64,000 nucleotides of DNA, from assembly GCF_004801885.1 (NCBI RefSeq), contig NZ_SSSM01000006.1, positions 1 through 64,000 on the forward strand, in the 5' to 3' direction. This document shows, piece after piece, positions 18,717-28,399 of the stretch; within the stretch, counting starts at the first letter, position 1; every line of letters begins with the position of its first letter. Position numbers and translations under genes: made by a program. The notes below the pieces were generated by a model that worked only from the letters and a program-made list of their open reading frames with translations, was not told where the DNA came from and searched no databases. The DNA is from Naasia lichenicola. Lineage in GTDB: Bacteria; Actinomycetota; Actinomycetes; Actinomycetales; Microbacteriaceae.

Positions 18717-19358
18717 ATGAGCGCCGGCCTCGATGAACTCGTCTCCGTCATGCACCGTCTCCGCGCGGAATGCGCGTGGGATGCGGAGCAGACCCACGAG
18801 TCGCTCGTGCCCTACCTCATCGAGGAGAGCGCCGAACTCGTCGACGCGATCGAAGCGGGCGACCCGGTCGAGGTCCGCGAGGAGCTGGGCGACGTGCTCT
18901 ATCAGGTGCTCTTCCACGCCGACATCGCCGCCGAGCATGACGGATACGACATCGACGACGTGGCCCGCACAGTCGCCGAGAAGATGCGTCGGCGTCACCC
19001 GCACGTCTTCGGAGAGTCCTCTGCCACCACGACGGACGAGATCCGCGAGCAGTGGCTCGCGATCAAGAAGGTCGAGAAGTCGGAGCGCACCAGCGTGCTC
19101 GACGGCATCCCGAAGGGCCTGCCCGCGCTCGCGCTGGCCGACAAGGTGCTCGGCCGTGCCGCTCAAGCGGGGCTTCTCACGGCAGATGACGCGATCTCGG
19201 CAAAATCGCTGGGCTTCGAGAACGAGGACGAGCTCGGCCCCATGCTGATGGCCATCGTCATGTCCGCGAAGACGATCGGAGTCGACGCCGAACGCGCGCT
19301 GCGCAATGCCGTGCGGGCGCTGTCGGCGGAGATCCGCGCGGAGGAGCCGCAGCTCTAG
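18717..19358 (+). CDS. mazG: MazG family nucleoside triphosphate pyrophosphohydrolase
   Basis: A 213-residue all-alpha NTP pyrophosphohydrolase that removes non-canonical or excess NTPs. The core shows CAWDAEQTHESLVPYLIEESAELVDAIEAGD, with the metal-binding EExxE pattern, then REELGDVLYQVLFHADIA (ExxD) and FIDDVARTVAEKMRRRHPHVFG-like sequence. Only one MazG domain is complete and the second half is divergent, as in other actinobacterial forms. I start at ATG 18717. CAGGAT lies exactly 6 nt upstream, consistent with a leaderless transcript, whereas the ATG at 18702 has no signal. hisS follows about 100 nt later. Confidence 0.92.
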   Translation: MSAGLDELVSVMHRLRAECAWDAEQTHESLVPYLIEESAELVDAIEAGDPVEVREELGDVLYQVLFHADIAAEHDGYDIDDVARTVAEKMRRRHPHVFGESSATTTDEIREQWLAIKKVEKSERTSVLDGIPKGLPALALADKVLGRAAQAGLLTADDAISAKSLGFENEDELGPMLMAIVMSAKTIGVDAERALRNAVRALSAEIRAEEPQL

Positions 19359-19458
19359 CGGCTCCGATCGCGGGGCGCCGCAGCGGCGGGATCGGCGGAT
19401 CCACCGGGTACGAGGCGCCCGGACGGATGACTGCCGGCGCACCTGGGAGGATGGGGGC

Positions 19459-20715
19459 GTGGCTGCACCCGTCAATCCGCCCCGTGGCATGCGTGACTTC
19501 CTCCCCGCCGACAAGGCCCGCCGTGAGCGCGCGCTGGCGACCATCAAGCGGGTGTATGCGCGGCACGGCTTCGACGAGATCGAGACGCCTGTCGTCGAGG
19601 AGTACGCCCGACTGCATTCCGGCCTCGGCGGCGACAACGAGAAGCTCGCCTACAGCGTGCTCAAGCGCGGCCTCGCGCAGGACGACCTCCGCGCGGCGGC
19701 CGAGGCGGATGAGACCGCGAGCCTGACCGATCTCGGTCTGCGGTTCGACCTCACCGTGCCGCTCGCCCGCTACTACGCGTCGCACCGGTCGGAGCTTCCC
19801 GCAGTCTTCCGAGCTCTGCAGACCGGCCCGGTCTGGCGGGCCGAGCGACCGCAGAAGGGCCGATACCGCCAGTTCGTGCAGTGCGACATCGACATCATCG
19901 GCGAGGCCGGGCCGATCGCCGAGATCGAGCTGGTCGCGGCGACCCTGTCCGCGCTCGACGCCCTGGGCGTCACGGGAGCGACCGTGCGCATCAACGATCG
20001 CCGGATCCTCACCCGCCTCCTCGCCTCGTGGGGCGTCGCCGAGCACCTCGGCGAGCGCGCTCTGATCACGATCGACAAGCTCGACAAGGTCGGTGTCGAC
20101 GGCGTCGTGACGGAGCTCGGCGAGCTCGGAATCGACACCGCCGGTGTCGCCGAAGCGCTGGGCGAGATCGGTGCAGGCGGCTGGGATCTGCTCGAGCTGC
20201 CGAACGGCGCCCCGGCCTGGCTGGATGCGGATGTCTATCGAGAACTGCTCGCCCTGCGCGACGCGCTGCCGGGAGTCGAGGTCGTCTTCGATCCCACGCT
20301 GGTCCGCGGCATGGGCTACTACACGGGCACGATCTTCGAGATCGCCCACCCCGAGTCCGGCAGCTCGGTGGCCGGCGGCGGTCGATACGACGGGATGATC
20401 GGCCGCTTCCTGGGCCAGGACGTTCCGGCCGTCGGCTTCTCCATCGGCTTCGAGCGGATCCTCGAGGTGGTTCCCGAGGCTGCACAGGCGGAGTCGGACA
20501 GCCTGGTGCTCGTCTACGACCCGGCTCTCGAGCCGGCGCGACTGGCCGAGCTCAAGCGCGGCGCCCTGGCCCTCGAGCGGTTCGGCAGGGTGCGGCTCGA
20601 GAGGCGCCCCCGCAACCTCAAGGGTCTGCTGGATTCTCTCGCCGCGGCCGGCTGGACCTCCTTCGCGCACGTCGGCCCGGACACGACGGAGCTGGAGCCG
20701 CGCCCGCTGTCCTGA
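19459..20715 (+). CDS. hisS: histidyl-tRNA synthetase
   Basis: A 418-residue class II aminoacyl-tRNA synthetase. RGMRDFLPADKARRERAL begins motif 1. Motif 2 is FRALQTGPVWRAERPQKGRYRQFVQCDIDIIG. The histidine-specific loop is VRGMGYYTGTIFEI, and motif 3 is GRYDGMIGRF...GFSIGFERI. A C-terminal anticodon-binding domain follows (about 325-418). The start is GTG 19459. GGGAGGATGGGGGC before it can be read either as a ribosome-binding site or as a GAGGAT -10 at 6 nt. The open frame extending back to 19306 overlaps mazG in an Arg-rich frame and is not used. Confidence 0.96.
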   Translation: MAAPVNPPRGMRDFLPADKARRERALATIKRVYARHGFDEIETPVVEEYARLHSGLGGDNEKLAYSVLKRGLAQDDLRAAAEADETASLTDLGLRFDLTVPLARYYASHRSELPAVFRALQTGPVWRAERPQKGRYRQFVQCDIDIIGEAGPIAEIELVAATLSALDALGVTGATVRINDRRILTRLLASWGVAEHLGERALITIDKLDKVGVDGVVTELGELGIDTAGVAEALGEIGAGGWDLLELPNGAPAWLDADVYRELLALRDALPGVEVVFDPTLVRGMGYYTGTIFEIAHPESGSSVAGGGRYDGMIGRFLGQDVPAVGFSIGFERILEVVPEAAQAESDSLVLVYDPALEPARLAELKRGALALERFGRVRLERRPRNLKGLLDSLAAAGWTSFAHVGPDTTELEPRPLS

Positions 20716-20725
20716 GCCGGCCGAC

Positions 20726-20800
20726 CATCCGCGTGCCGAACAGCGGATCGGCTGTACCGAACAGCGGACTCGCGGCCGAAAAGTGGGTCGAATGGGCCGT
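20726..20800. repeat. short direct repeats after hisS
   Basis: CCGAACAGCGGA occurs at about 20737 and 20758 with similar flanks, followed by CGCGGCCGAAAAGTGGG. The stretch between hisS (+) and the convergent mutM-like gene holds no gene. CCGATCAGCGGA near 6660 is a close relative of the word. Confidence 0.5.
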
Positions 20801-20859
20801 ATCGGGCACCGGTTCCGCGATCCGGTACGCAGGAGGTACGCCGGCTGAGCTGCGGACCG

Positions 20860-21720
20860 CTACTTGAGCAGCCGCGAGAGAACCCGATCCGCCAGCGGCT
20901 TGCCACCGGTCTGACAGGTGGGGCAGTACTGGAAGGTCGAGTCCGCAAAGATCACCTCGCGGATGGTGTCCCCGCAGATGGGACAGGCCTGACCGGTGCG
21001 GCCGTGCACGCGCAGGCCCGACTTCTTCTCACTCTTCAGCTCGGATGCGGCGAGACCGTCGGCGCGGCCGAGCGCCTCGCGGAGCGTCGACTGGATCGCC
21101 GTGAAGAGTCGGGAGCGCTCCTCATCCGACATCGAGGCGGGCTTGTAGGGCGACATCTTCGCCACGTGCAGGATCTCGTCGGAGTAGGCGTTGCCGATCC
21201 CGGCGATGTTGGACTGGCTGCGCAGCACCCCCTTGATCTGCTGGCGCCCGGATCGACCGAGGATCTCGGCGAGGACGTCCTCGGTGAACGCGTCGCTGAG
21301 AGGGTCAGGACCGAGTCGGGCGACGCCGGGCACCTCCTGCGGATCGCGCACGAGGTAGATCGCCAGGCTCTTCTTCGTGCCCGCCTCGGTGATGTCGAGG
21401 CCGTCGCCCTCGTCGAGCACGAGGCGCGCGGCCAGCGGACCCTTGCCGGGTCGGGTCGGCGGGGGAGGTGCCCCGTCGCGCCAGCGGATCCAGCCTGCGC
21501 GTGCGAGGTGGAGCACGAGGTGCACGCCGCCGATCTCGAAGTCGAGGAACTTGCCGTGCCGCGTCACACCATCCACCGTCTGGCCTGCCAGCGATGAGGG
21601 CGGCGGGTCGAAGGTCTTCATCGCGGCGAAGGACACCGGCTCGAAGCGCTGCACTGTGCGCCCCGTCAGACGACCTCCGAGGTCTCTGACCAGGGCCTCC
21701 ACTTCGGGCAGCTCGGGCAC
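20860..21720 (-). CDS. mutM: Fpg/Nei family DNA glycosylase (formamidopyrimidine-DNA glycosylase-like)
   Basis: A 286-residue base-excision repair glycosylase/AP lyase. After the initiator, the catalytic PELPEVEALVRDL supplies the N-terminal proline and the following glutamates. The helix-two-turn-helix shows QSNIAGIGNAYSDEILH. The C-terminal zinc finger is CPICGDTIREV...FQYCPTCQTGGKPLADR, with four cysteines and the terminal Arg. Both FPG and Nei share these features. The PEVE start and the H2TH sequence fit FPG better, but this copy is somewhat diverged and could be an Nei-like paralog. The start is GTG 21720. A long hairpin separates it from the upstream GH13 gene. Confidence 0.9.
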   Translation of the reverse strand: MPELPEVEALVRDLGGRLTGRTVQRFEPVSFAAMKTFDPPPSSLAGQTVDGVTRHGKFLDFEIGGVHLVLHLARAGWIRWRDGAPPPPTRPGKGPLAARLVLDEGDGLDITEAGTKKSLAIYLVRDPQEVPGVARLGPDPLSDAFTEDVLAEILGRSGRQQIKGVLRSQSNIAGIGNAYSDEILHVAKMSPYKPASMSDEERSRLFTAIQSTLREALGRADGLAASELKSEKKSGLRVHGRTGQACPICGDTIREVIFADSTFQYCPTCQTGGKPLADRVLSRLLK

Positions 21721-21734
21721 ATCCCCATTCTTCT

Positions 21735-21790
21735 CCTACGTTCCGGCCTAATACCTACGCAATTCCGTAGGTATTCGGCCGGAACGTAGG
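21735..21790. repeat. TACGTTCCGGCC long hairpin, copy 1
   Basis: A 25-nt arm (21735-21759) pairs with 21766-21790 with a single mismatch around the 6-nt loop CAATTC. It lies between the end of the GH13 gene and the start of mutM. A second, decayed copy is found at 44801-44854. It has no T-tract, so it is not a classical terminator. Confidence 0.9.
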
Positions 21791-21793
21791 AAC

Positions 21794-23122
21794 TCAGGGC
21801 AGCGGGGTGAGGTCGTCGGAGGCGGGAGCCAGGATGGCCCAGCCGTGCGCGGCGACCGCGCCGGCGGAGCTGCCGTCCGAGCCCTCGAGGAGGCGCAGTC
21901 CTGGGGCCTCGTCGAAGAACGCGGGGGAGTCGCCGAGGTTGATCAGCGTGAGGACGAACGCTCCGTCGTCAGCGGAGCCGACCGGAGCGGTGGTCCGGAT
22001 CGCGATGGTGGTGTTCGTCAGCGTTCCGACGGCGGAACGGCCCCGCACCAGCCAGGGGTGTCTCCGACGCATGCCGATCAGGCGCTGATGCAGCCGATAG
22101 GTGTCCCAGCCGCGCGGGGACAGCTCCGCGGGGGAGTCGGGGAAGGCGGGACGCACCGCGTCGTCGCCGCCCGCGCGATCCTCCTTGACACCGAGGAAGC
22201 CCTGCTCGTCACCGGCGTAGATGGCCGGATGGCCGCCGATCGAGAGCAGCAGCGCGAGCGCGGCGCCGAGATCCCGAGGGTCGGTCAGCTTGCTCGCGAT
22301 CCGCGTCACATCGTGGTTGCCGAGGAAGGTGATCGGCACGAAGCCGTCCAGCATCTGGTCGTGCCGCTTGAGCGCCCAGGCCAGCTCCCACAGATTGGCG
22401 TCATTCAGGCTGCTCCAGATCGCCTTCCACAGCTCGTACTGGGTGATCGAGTCCACTCCGGAGTCGCGGACGAAGGCGGTGTAGTCGCCATGCAGCACCT
22501 CGGCACCGAACCACGCATTCGGATGCGCAGCGCGTGCCCGGTCGGTGACCGCTCGCCAGAACGCGGTCGGGACCGCGTAGGCCGCGTCGAGCCGCCACCC
22601 GGCGACGCCACGATCCAGCCAGTGCTTCATCAAGTCGGCGATGTAGTCGACGACCGCGGGGGAGTCGTGGTTCAGGGCGACCAGTGCCGAATGGCCCTCG
22701 AAGTCGGCCCAGCCGCGCTCGGTGCGGCGGAACCAGCCCGCAGCCGGCGATCGCGGATCCGCCTCGGCCTCTCGGAAGTGCCCGAACGAGCGCCCCACGT
22801 GATTGAAGACGCCGTCGAGCACGATCCGGATGCCGCGCTCGCTCGCCTCGCTGACCAGATGATCGAAGTCCGCCTCGTCACCCAGGCGGGAGTCGATCCT
22901 CAGGTGGTCGACCGTGTCGTAGCCGTGGGTCTCCGAGGCGAAGATCGGCCCCAGCTGGAGCACCGAGGCGCCCAGATCGCGGGCGTAGTCGAGCCAGTCG
23001 GCGATCCGTCGCAGTGAATGGCCGTCGTGCGAGGTCGCAGCCGTCTCGGGATAGGCGCCGACGAAGCCGAGCGGGTAGACGTGCCAGATGATCGCGGAGT
23101 CGAAGGCGGAGGAGGAGGGCAT
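21794..23122 (-). CDS. GH13 alpha-amylase family glycosidase
   Basis: A 442-residue single-domain GH13 protein with no signal peptide, so it is cytoplasmic. The four conserved regions are visible: DGVFNHVG (region I), GWRLDAAY with the nucleophile Asp (region II), WFGAEVLHGDY with the acid/base Glu (region III) and FLGNHDVTRI (region IV). A C-terminal beta domain ends it. The substrate could be maltodextrin, trehalose or another alpha-glucoside. I chose ATG 23122, with GGGAGG about 11 nt upstream; an ATG at 23140 is in frame. It is a stand-alone gene flanked by two repeat elements. Confidence 0.88.
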   Translation of the reverse strand: MPSSSAFDSAIIWHVYPLGFVGAYPETAATSHDGHSLRRIADWLDYARDLGASVLQLGPIFASETHGYDTVDHLRIDSRLGDEADFDHLVSEASERGIRIVLDGVFNHVGRSFGHFREAEADPRSPAAGWFRRTERGWADFEGHSALVALNHDSPAVVDYIADLMKHWLDRGVAGWRLDAAYAVPTAFWRAVTDRARAAHPNAWFGAEVLHGDYTAFVRDSGVDSITQYELWKAIWSSLNDANLWELAWALKRHDQMLDGFVPITFLGNHDVTRIASKLTDPRDLGAALALLLSIGGHPAIYAGDEQGFLGVKEDRAGGDDAVRPAFPDSPAELSPRGWDTYRLHQRLIGMRRRHPWLVRGRSAVGTLTNTTIAIRTTAPVGSADDGAFVLTLINLGDSPAFFDEAPGLRLLEGSDGSSAGAVAAHGWAILAPASDDLTPLP

Positions 23123-23198
23123 CGGGATCAAGCCTCCCATCGCACGGCATGCGGAAGACTCGCGAGGGCTCAGCGATCTCCGCTAACCGGGCCACGTG

Positions 23199-23345
23199 CG
23201 GCCACCTTTCGCTCCCACGGCCACCTTTCGCGTCGACGGCACGGGTTGTAAAGGTGGCCGTCAGCGGAAAGGGTGGCCGAGCAGAACGAAGGGGTGGCCG
23301 AGCGGACGGAAGGGTGGCCGGGCGGAACGTAAGGGTGGCCGAGCG
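23199..23345. repeat. GGCCACCTTT repeat cluster, copy 2 (2 forward + 5 inverted units)
   Basis: Two GGCCACCTTTCGC units (23200 and 23219) face five units reading AAAGGTGGCCG or AAGGGTGGCCGAGCGG (near 23250, 23268, 23289, 23310 and 23331), spaced about 21 nt. The inverted units are the most regular. It lies between two minus-strand genes. It shares the core and unit spacing with the cluster at 9524-9635, 13.7 kb away. Confidence 0.85.
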
Positions 23346-23349
23346 GCGT

Positions 23350-25289
<1,940 letters not shown>

Positions 25290-25337
25290 GCGATGAGCTT
25301 GGGCGCGACAGCCTGAGCGCACTCGAGGAGGGGCAGC

Positions 25338-26432
25338 GTGCCCGGTCCCTCCTCGCCTGACGAGCCCATGAAGCCGGCGACGCCGCCGCGTCGCCCGCCC
25401 GGGGTCTCTCCGCGCAACGACTCGGGGGACGTGCCCTTCACTCCGGTGAAGCGGCCCGTCACCCGAGCCGTCCCTGTTCAGCCGACGGGTCGGGGAGCGC
25501 AGGCCGCGCGGTCGACCATCGCCCGAGCGGCGAAGCCGTCGGCCTCCGCGCCTGAGTCGACCTCGGACTCCGCGAAGTCGGCGGCTGCGAATCCAGCAGC
25601 CGCGAAGTCGGCGATCACGAAGCGCTCGGCCGAGAAGCCCGGTGTCGAGAAGCCGAAGGTCGAGAAGCCGAAGGTCGTGAAGGCGGCCCGGAAGCCACTC
25701 GAGAAGGCAACGGACAAGCCGGCAACCCGCACCTCCGAGCCATCGACCGCGCGCGTCGAGAAGCCGACCACCGTCGACTCCGCAACGGATCAGCTGCCCG
25801 CCCGCCGGAGTACCGCCACGTCCGCTGCCCGCGCGACTCCGAAGAAGCGACCGACCGGAGCGTCGTCGACCTCGGCCGCCGCCGACCGGCACGCTCCCCG
25901 TGCCCGCGCCTCGCGCGCAAGCGCTCCGAGCGTCGTCGCGCGGGTGACGCCGTCCCGGCCGGGTGCCCCCGACAAGATCGAGATCGCGGTCGCAGAGACC
26001 ACGACCGGATCATGGCTGCGCAGCGTGCGCCTGTCCGGCTTCTCCATCCTCGTGCTCGGCCTGATCGTCCTCTTCATCGTGGTGCTCGCGCCCAGCCTCA
26101 AGGTCCTCCTCGAACAGCGCCAGCAGATCGCCGAGCTCCAGGCCGCCGTCGCGGCGCAGCGGGATCAGGTCGCCGATCTGACCACGGAACGCGCCCGCTG
26201 GGACGATCCGGCCTACATCAAGGCCCAGGCCCGCGATCGGCTGTTCTACGTGATGCCGGGGGAGTACTCCTACCTGATCATCGACGACACCCCGCCTGCG
26301 GCCACCGACTCCGCCGACGCGACGGACGCCGCCCAGCAGGCGGCTGAGGTGGACTGGGCGGGAACGCTCTGGTCCTCCTATCTGATCGCCGGACTGACCA
26401 CCGAGACCGACCCGAACACGGCAGGCGGATGA
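25338..26432 (+). CDS. ftsB: FtsB/DivIC family septum formation initiator with long basic N-terminus
   Basis: A 364-residue cell-division protein. The conserved part is at the C-terminal end: a transmembrane helix (about 237-257, SGFSILVLGLIVLFIVVLAP), a coiled coil with QRQQIAELQAAVAAQRDQV, and the DivIC end WDDPAYIKAQARDRLFYVMPGE. The N-terminal 220 residues, predicted cytoplasmic, are Lys/Ala/Pro/Ser-rich and resemble a histone H1 tail, with short repeats such as VEKPK. Usual family length is 100-200. The start is GTG 25338 with GAGGAGGGG upstream. It overlaps the DUF501 start (ATGATGA), indicating coupled translation. Confidence 0.9.
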   Translation: MPGPSSPDEPMKPATPPRRPPGVSPRNDSGDVPFTPVKRPVTRAVPVQPTGRGAQAARSTIARAAKPSASAPESTSDSAKSAAANPAAAKSAITKRSAEKPGVEKPKVEKPKVVKAARKPLEKATDKPATRTSEPSTARVEKPTTVDSATDQLPARRSTATSAARATPKKRPTGASSTSAAADRHAPRARASRASAPSVVARVTPSRPGAPDKIEIAVAETTTGSWLRSVRLSGFSILVLGLIVLFIVVLAPSLKVLLEQRQQIAELQAAVAAQRDQVADLTTERARWDDPAYIKAQARDRLFYVMPGEYSYLIIDDTPPAATDSADATDAAQQAAEVDWAGTLWSSYLIAGLTTETDPNTAGG

Positions 26433-26986
26433 TGACCACCCCACCCTTCGACGCGCCCACGGCCGCAGACATCGCGCGGGTCAGCGAGCAGCTCGGCCGT
26501 CCGGCGCGCGATGTGATCGGCATCTCCGCCCGCACCGCCGCCGGCGATCCCACCGTCGTGTCCACCGCGCCGCGGCTTGCGGACGGCACTCCCTTCCCCA
26601 CTCTCTACTACCTGAGCTCGCCGGCTGCGACCGCCGCCATCTCGCACCTCGAGGCAGACGGCGTGATGCGCGAGCTCAACGCCCGACTCGAAGCCGAGCC
26701 CGAGCTCGCCGCGGCCTACCGCACCGCGCACGAGGCGTACATCGCCGATCGCGAGTCGATCGCCGTCGTGCCCGAGCTCGCCGGAGTCAGCGCGGGCGGC
26801 ATGCCGACCCGGGTGAAGTGCCTGCACGCCCTTGCCGCCCACTCGCTCGCGGCGGGCCCGGGTGTGAATCCGATCGGCGACATCGCCCTCGAGCTCGCAA
26901 CGTGGTCGCCCGATGACGATGCAGCGCCCGACGACGACGCGGTGCCCGAAGGAGCCGCCAGCGGTGCCGATGGCTCAGCCGGCTGA
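26429..26986 (+). CDS. DUF501 domain-containing protein
   Basis: A 185-residue actinobacterial protein of unknown function. The conserved DUF501 part (about 10-155) includes QLGRPARDVIGISART, PTLYYLSSP, EADGVMRELNARLEAEPEL and the cysteine-containing GGMPTRVKCLHALAAHSLAAGPGVNPIGD. The tail is Asp/Ala-rich and unordered. Its start overlaps the ftsB stop, and its end overlaps the next gene by about 23 nt. The eno-ftsB-DUF501 order is conserved among actinobacteria, which hints at a role near division or wall synthesis, but that is inference. Confidence 0.92.
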   Translation: MMTTPPFDAPTAADIARVSEQLGRPARDVIGISARTAAGDPTVVSTAPRLADGTPFPTLYYLSSPAATAAISHLEADGVMRELNARLEAEPELAAAYRTAHEAYIADRESIAVVPELAGVSAGGMPTRVKCLHALAAHSLAAGPGVNPIGDIALELATWSPDDDAAPDDDAVPEGAASGADGSAG

Positions 26987-28313
26987 CTCCGCCCGAGGGC
27001 AGCACGCGCGCCGTGCCCGCGGTCGAGGACGCCGTGCGTTCGGTCGTCGTATCGGCGCAATCGTGGCAGCGGCGCTCACCGCGTCGCTCGTGATCGCGGT
27101 CCCCGCGCCGGCCCGCGCCGACTACGTCCGAGACCTCGAGTACTGGCTCGACGACTACGGCATCTCGGACGCCTGGGACATCACTCGAGGCGCCGGTCAG
27201 CGGATCGCGGTCATCGACACCGGGATCGCGGACGTGCCCGAGCTGCGCGGAGCGGTCGTCGGCGGCACAGACGAGTCGGGCCTCGGATCACCCGACGGCC
27301 GGACCCCGGTCGGCGACGGCTCGGAGCACGGCACGCTCGTCGGCTCGATCCTCGCCGGTCGCGGCGACGGCGGATCGGGAGTGATCGGTGTCGCACCCGA
27401 CGCGGAGCTGCTCTCCATCTCCGTCGCCTTCGGAGAGGGACCGGTCGGCACCGAGGACCAGATCGCCAACGCCGTGCGCTGGGCCGTCGACAACGGGGCC
27501 GACATCATCAACATGTCGCTCACCACGAACACTCTCGACTGGCCGACCAGCTGGGATGACGCCTTCCTCTACGCCTTCGAGCACGACGTCGTCATCGTCG
27601 CGGCGGCGGGCAACAGGGGAGCGGGCACCGCGGAGGTCGGCGCCCCGGCGACGATCCCCGGCGTGGTCGCCGTCGCGGGCGTGGACAAGGACGGCGATGC
27701 CAGCGCCGACGCCTCCAGCCAGGGCATCACCCTTGCGGTCGCGGCGCCCAGCGAGCAGCTCATCGGCATCCAGCCCGACGGCGAGCCCGTCTACTGGTCC
27801 GGCACCAGCGGTGCCGCGCCGATCGTGGCGGGAATCGTCGCACTGATCCGCGCCGCCCACCCCGAGCTCGACGCGAACAGCGTCATCCAGCGCCTGATCG
27901 CGACCGCCAAGCCCCAGTCCAGCACTGTTCCCGATCCGCTCTACGGCTACGGGCTCGTCGATGCCGACGCCGCCGTGCGCGCGGACATCGCACCGGTGAC
28001 CTCCAATCCGCTCGCCGTGCCATACGACCTCGCGGAGTGGATCAGAATCTATCGGCGCGCGGATGCAGCGCCCGCTCCCACGAGCTCGCCGACCCCGGAG
28101 ACCGTGGTGCCGAGCGCCTCGCCGGAGGCAATCCCGCAGCGTCCGCCGTCGCTGCCCGAGCTGATCCCGCGCTGGCTGCGCAGCCTGATCCCGCACACGT
28201 CGGTGCTCACGGACGCCGTGCTGCCCCTCGGTCTCCTCCTCGGATTCGGGGCCTTCCTCGCCGCGGGAATCGTGGGCACGGTGCGGGCGGCGGGGCGCTC
28301 GCGACGCAGGTAG
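26964..28313 (+). CDS. membrane-anchored subtilisin-like serine protease (S8)
   Basis: A 449-residue secreted peptidase. An Arg-rich head and hydrophobic core ending in APARADY form a signal peptide (about 1-52). The catalytic triad is visible: Asp in AVIDTGIAD, His in GSEHGTLVGSILAG and Ser in WSGTSGAAPIVAG, with the oxyanion Asn in AAAGNRGAG. A Pro/Ser-rich linker (about 370-400) leads to one C-terminal transmembrane helix (about 418-440) and an Arg tail. This is the topology of mycosin-type proteases, but no ESX genes are nearby. I chose GTG 26964, with AAGGAG 10 nt upstream. ATG 26970 is the alternative. Confidence 0.9.
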   Translation: MPMAQPADSARGQHARRARGRGRRAFGRRIGAIVAAALTASLVIAVPAPARADYVRDLEYWLDDYGISDAWDITRGAGQRIAVIDTGIADVPELRGAVVGGTDESGLGSPDGRTPVGDGSEHGTLVGSILAGRGDGGSGVIGVAPDAELLSISVAFGEGPVGTEDQIANAVRWAVDNGADIINMSLTTNTLDWPTSWDDAFLYAFEHDVVIVAAAGNRGAGTAEVGAPATIPGVVAVAGVDKDGDASADASSQGITLAVAAPSEQLIGIQPDGEPVYWSGTSGAAPIVAGIVALIRAAHPELDANSVIQRLIATAKPQSSTVPDPLYGYGLVDADAAVRADIAPVTSNPLAVPYDLAEWIRIYRRADAAPAPTSSPTPETVVPSASPEAIPQRPPSLPELIPRWLRSLIPHTSVLTDAVLPLGLLLGFGAFLAAGIVGTVRAAGRSRRR

Positions 28314-28399
28314 TAATCTTGTGCCGATATATCCGCGGTGCCAGTGCTGTTCCACCGTGACCAATACGAAGTCACACAGAGCCAAGGAGATTCCTGACG

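Noticed and set aside
23150-23349. Small gene between the GH13 and MmcQ genes
   Set aside because: Open frames here consist of the repeated GGCCACC units read in different phases, with no conserved protein character.
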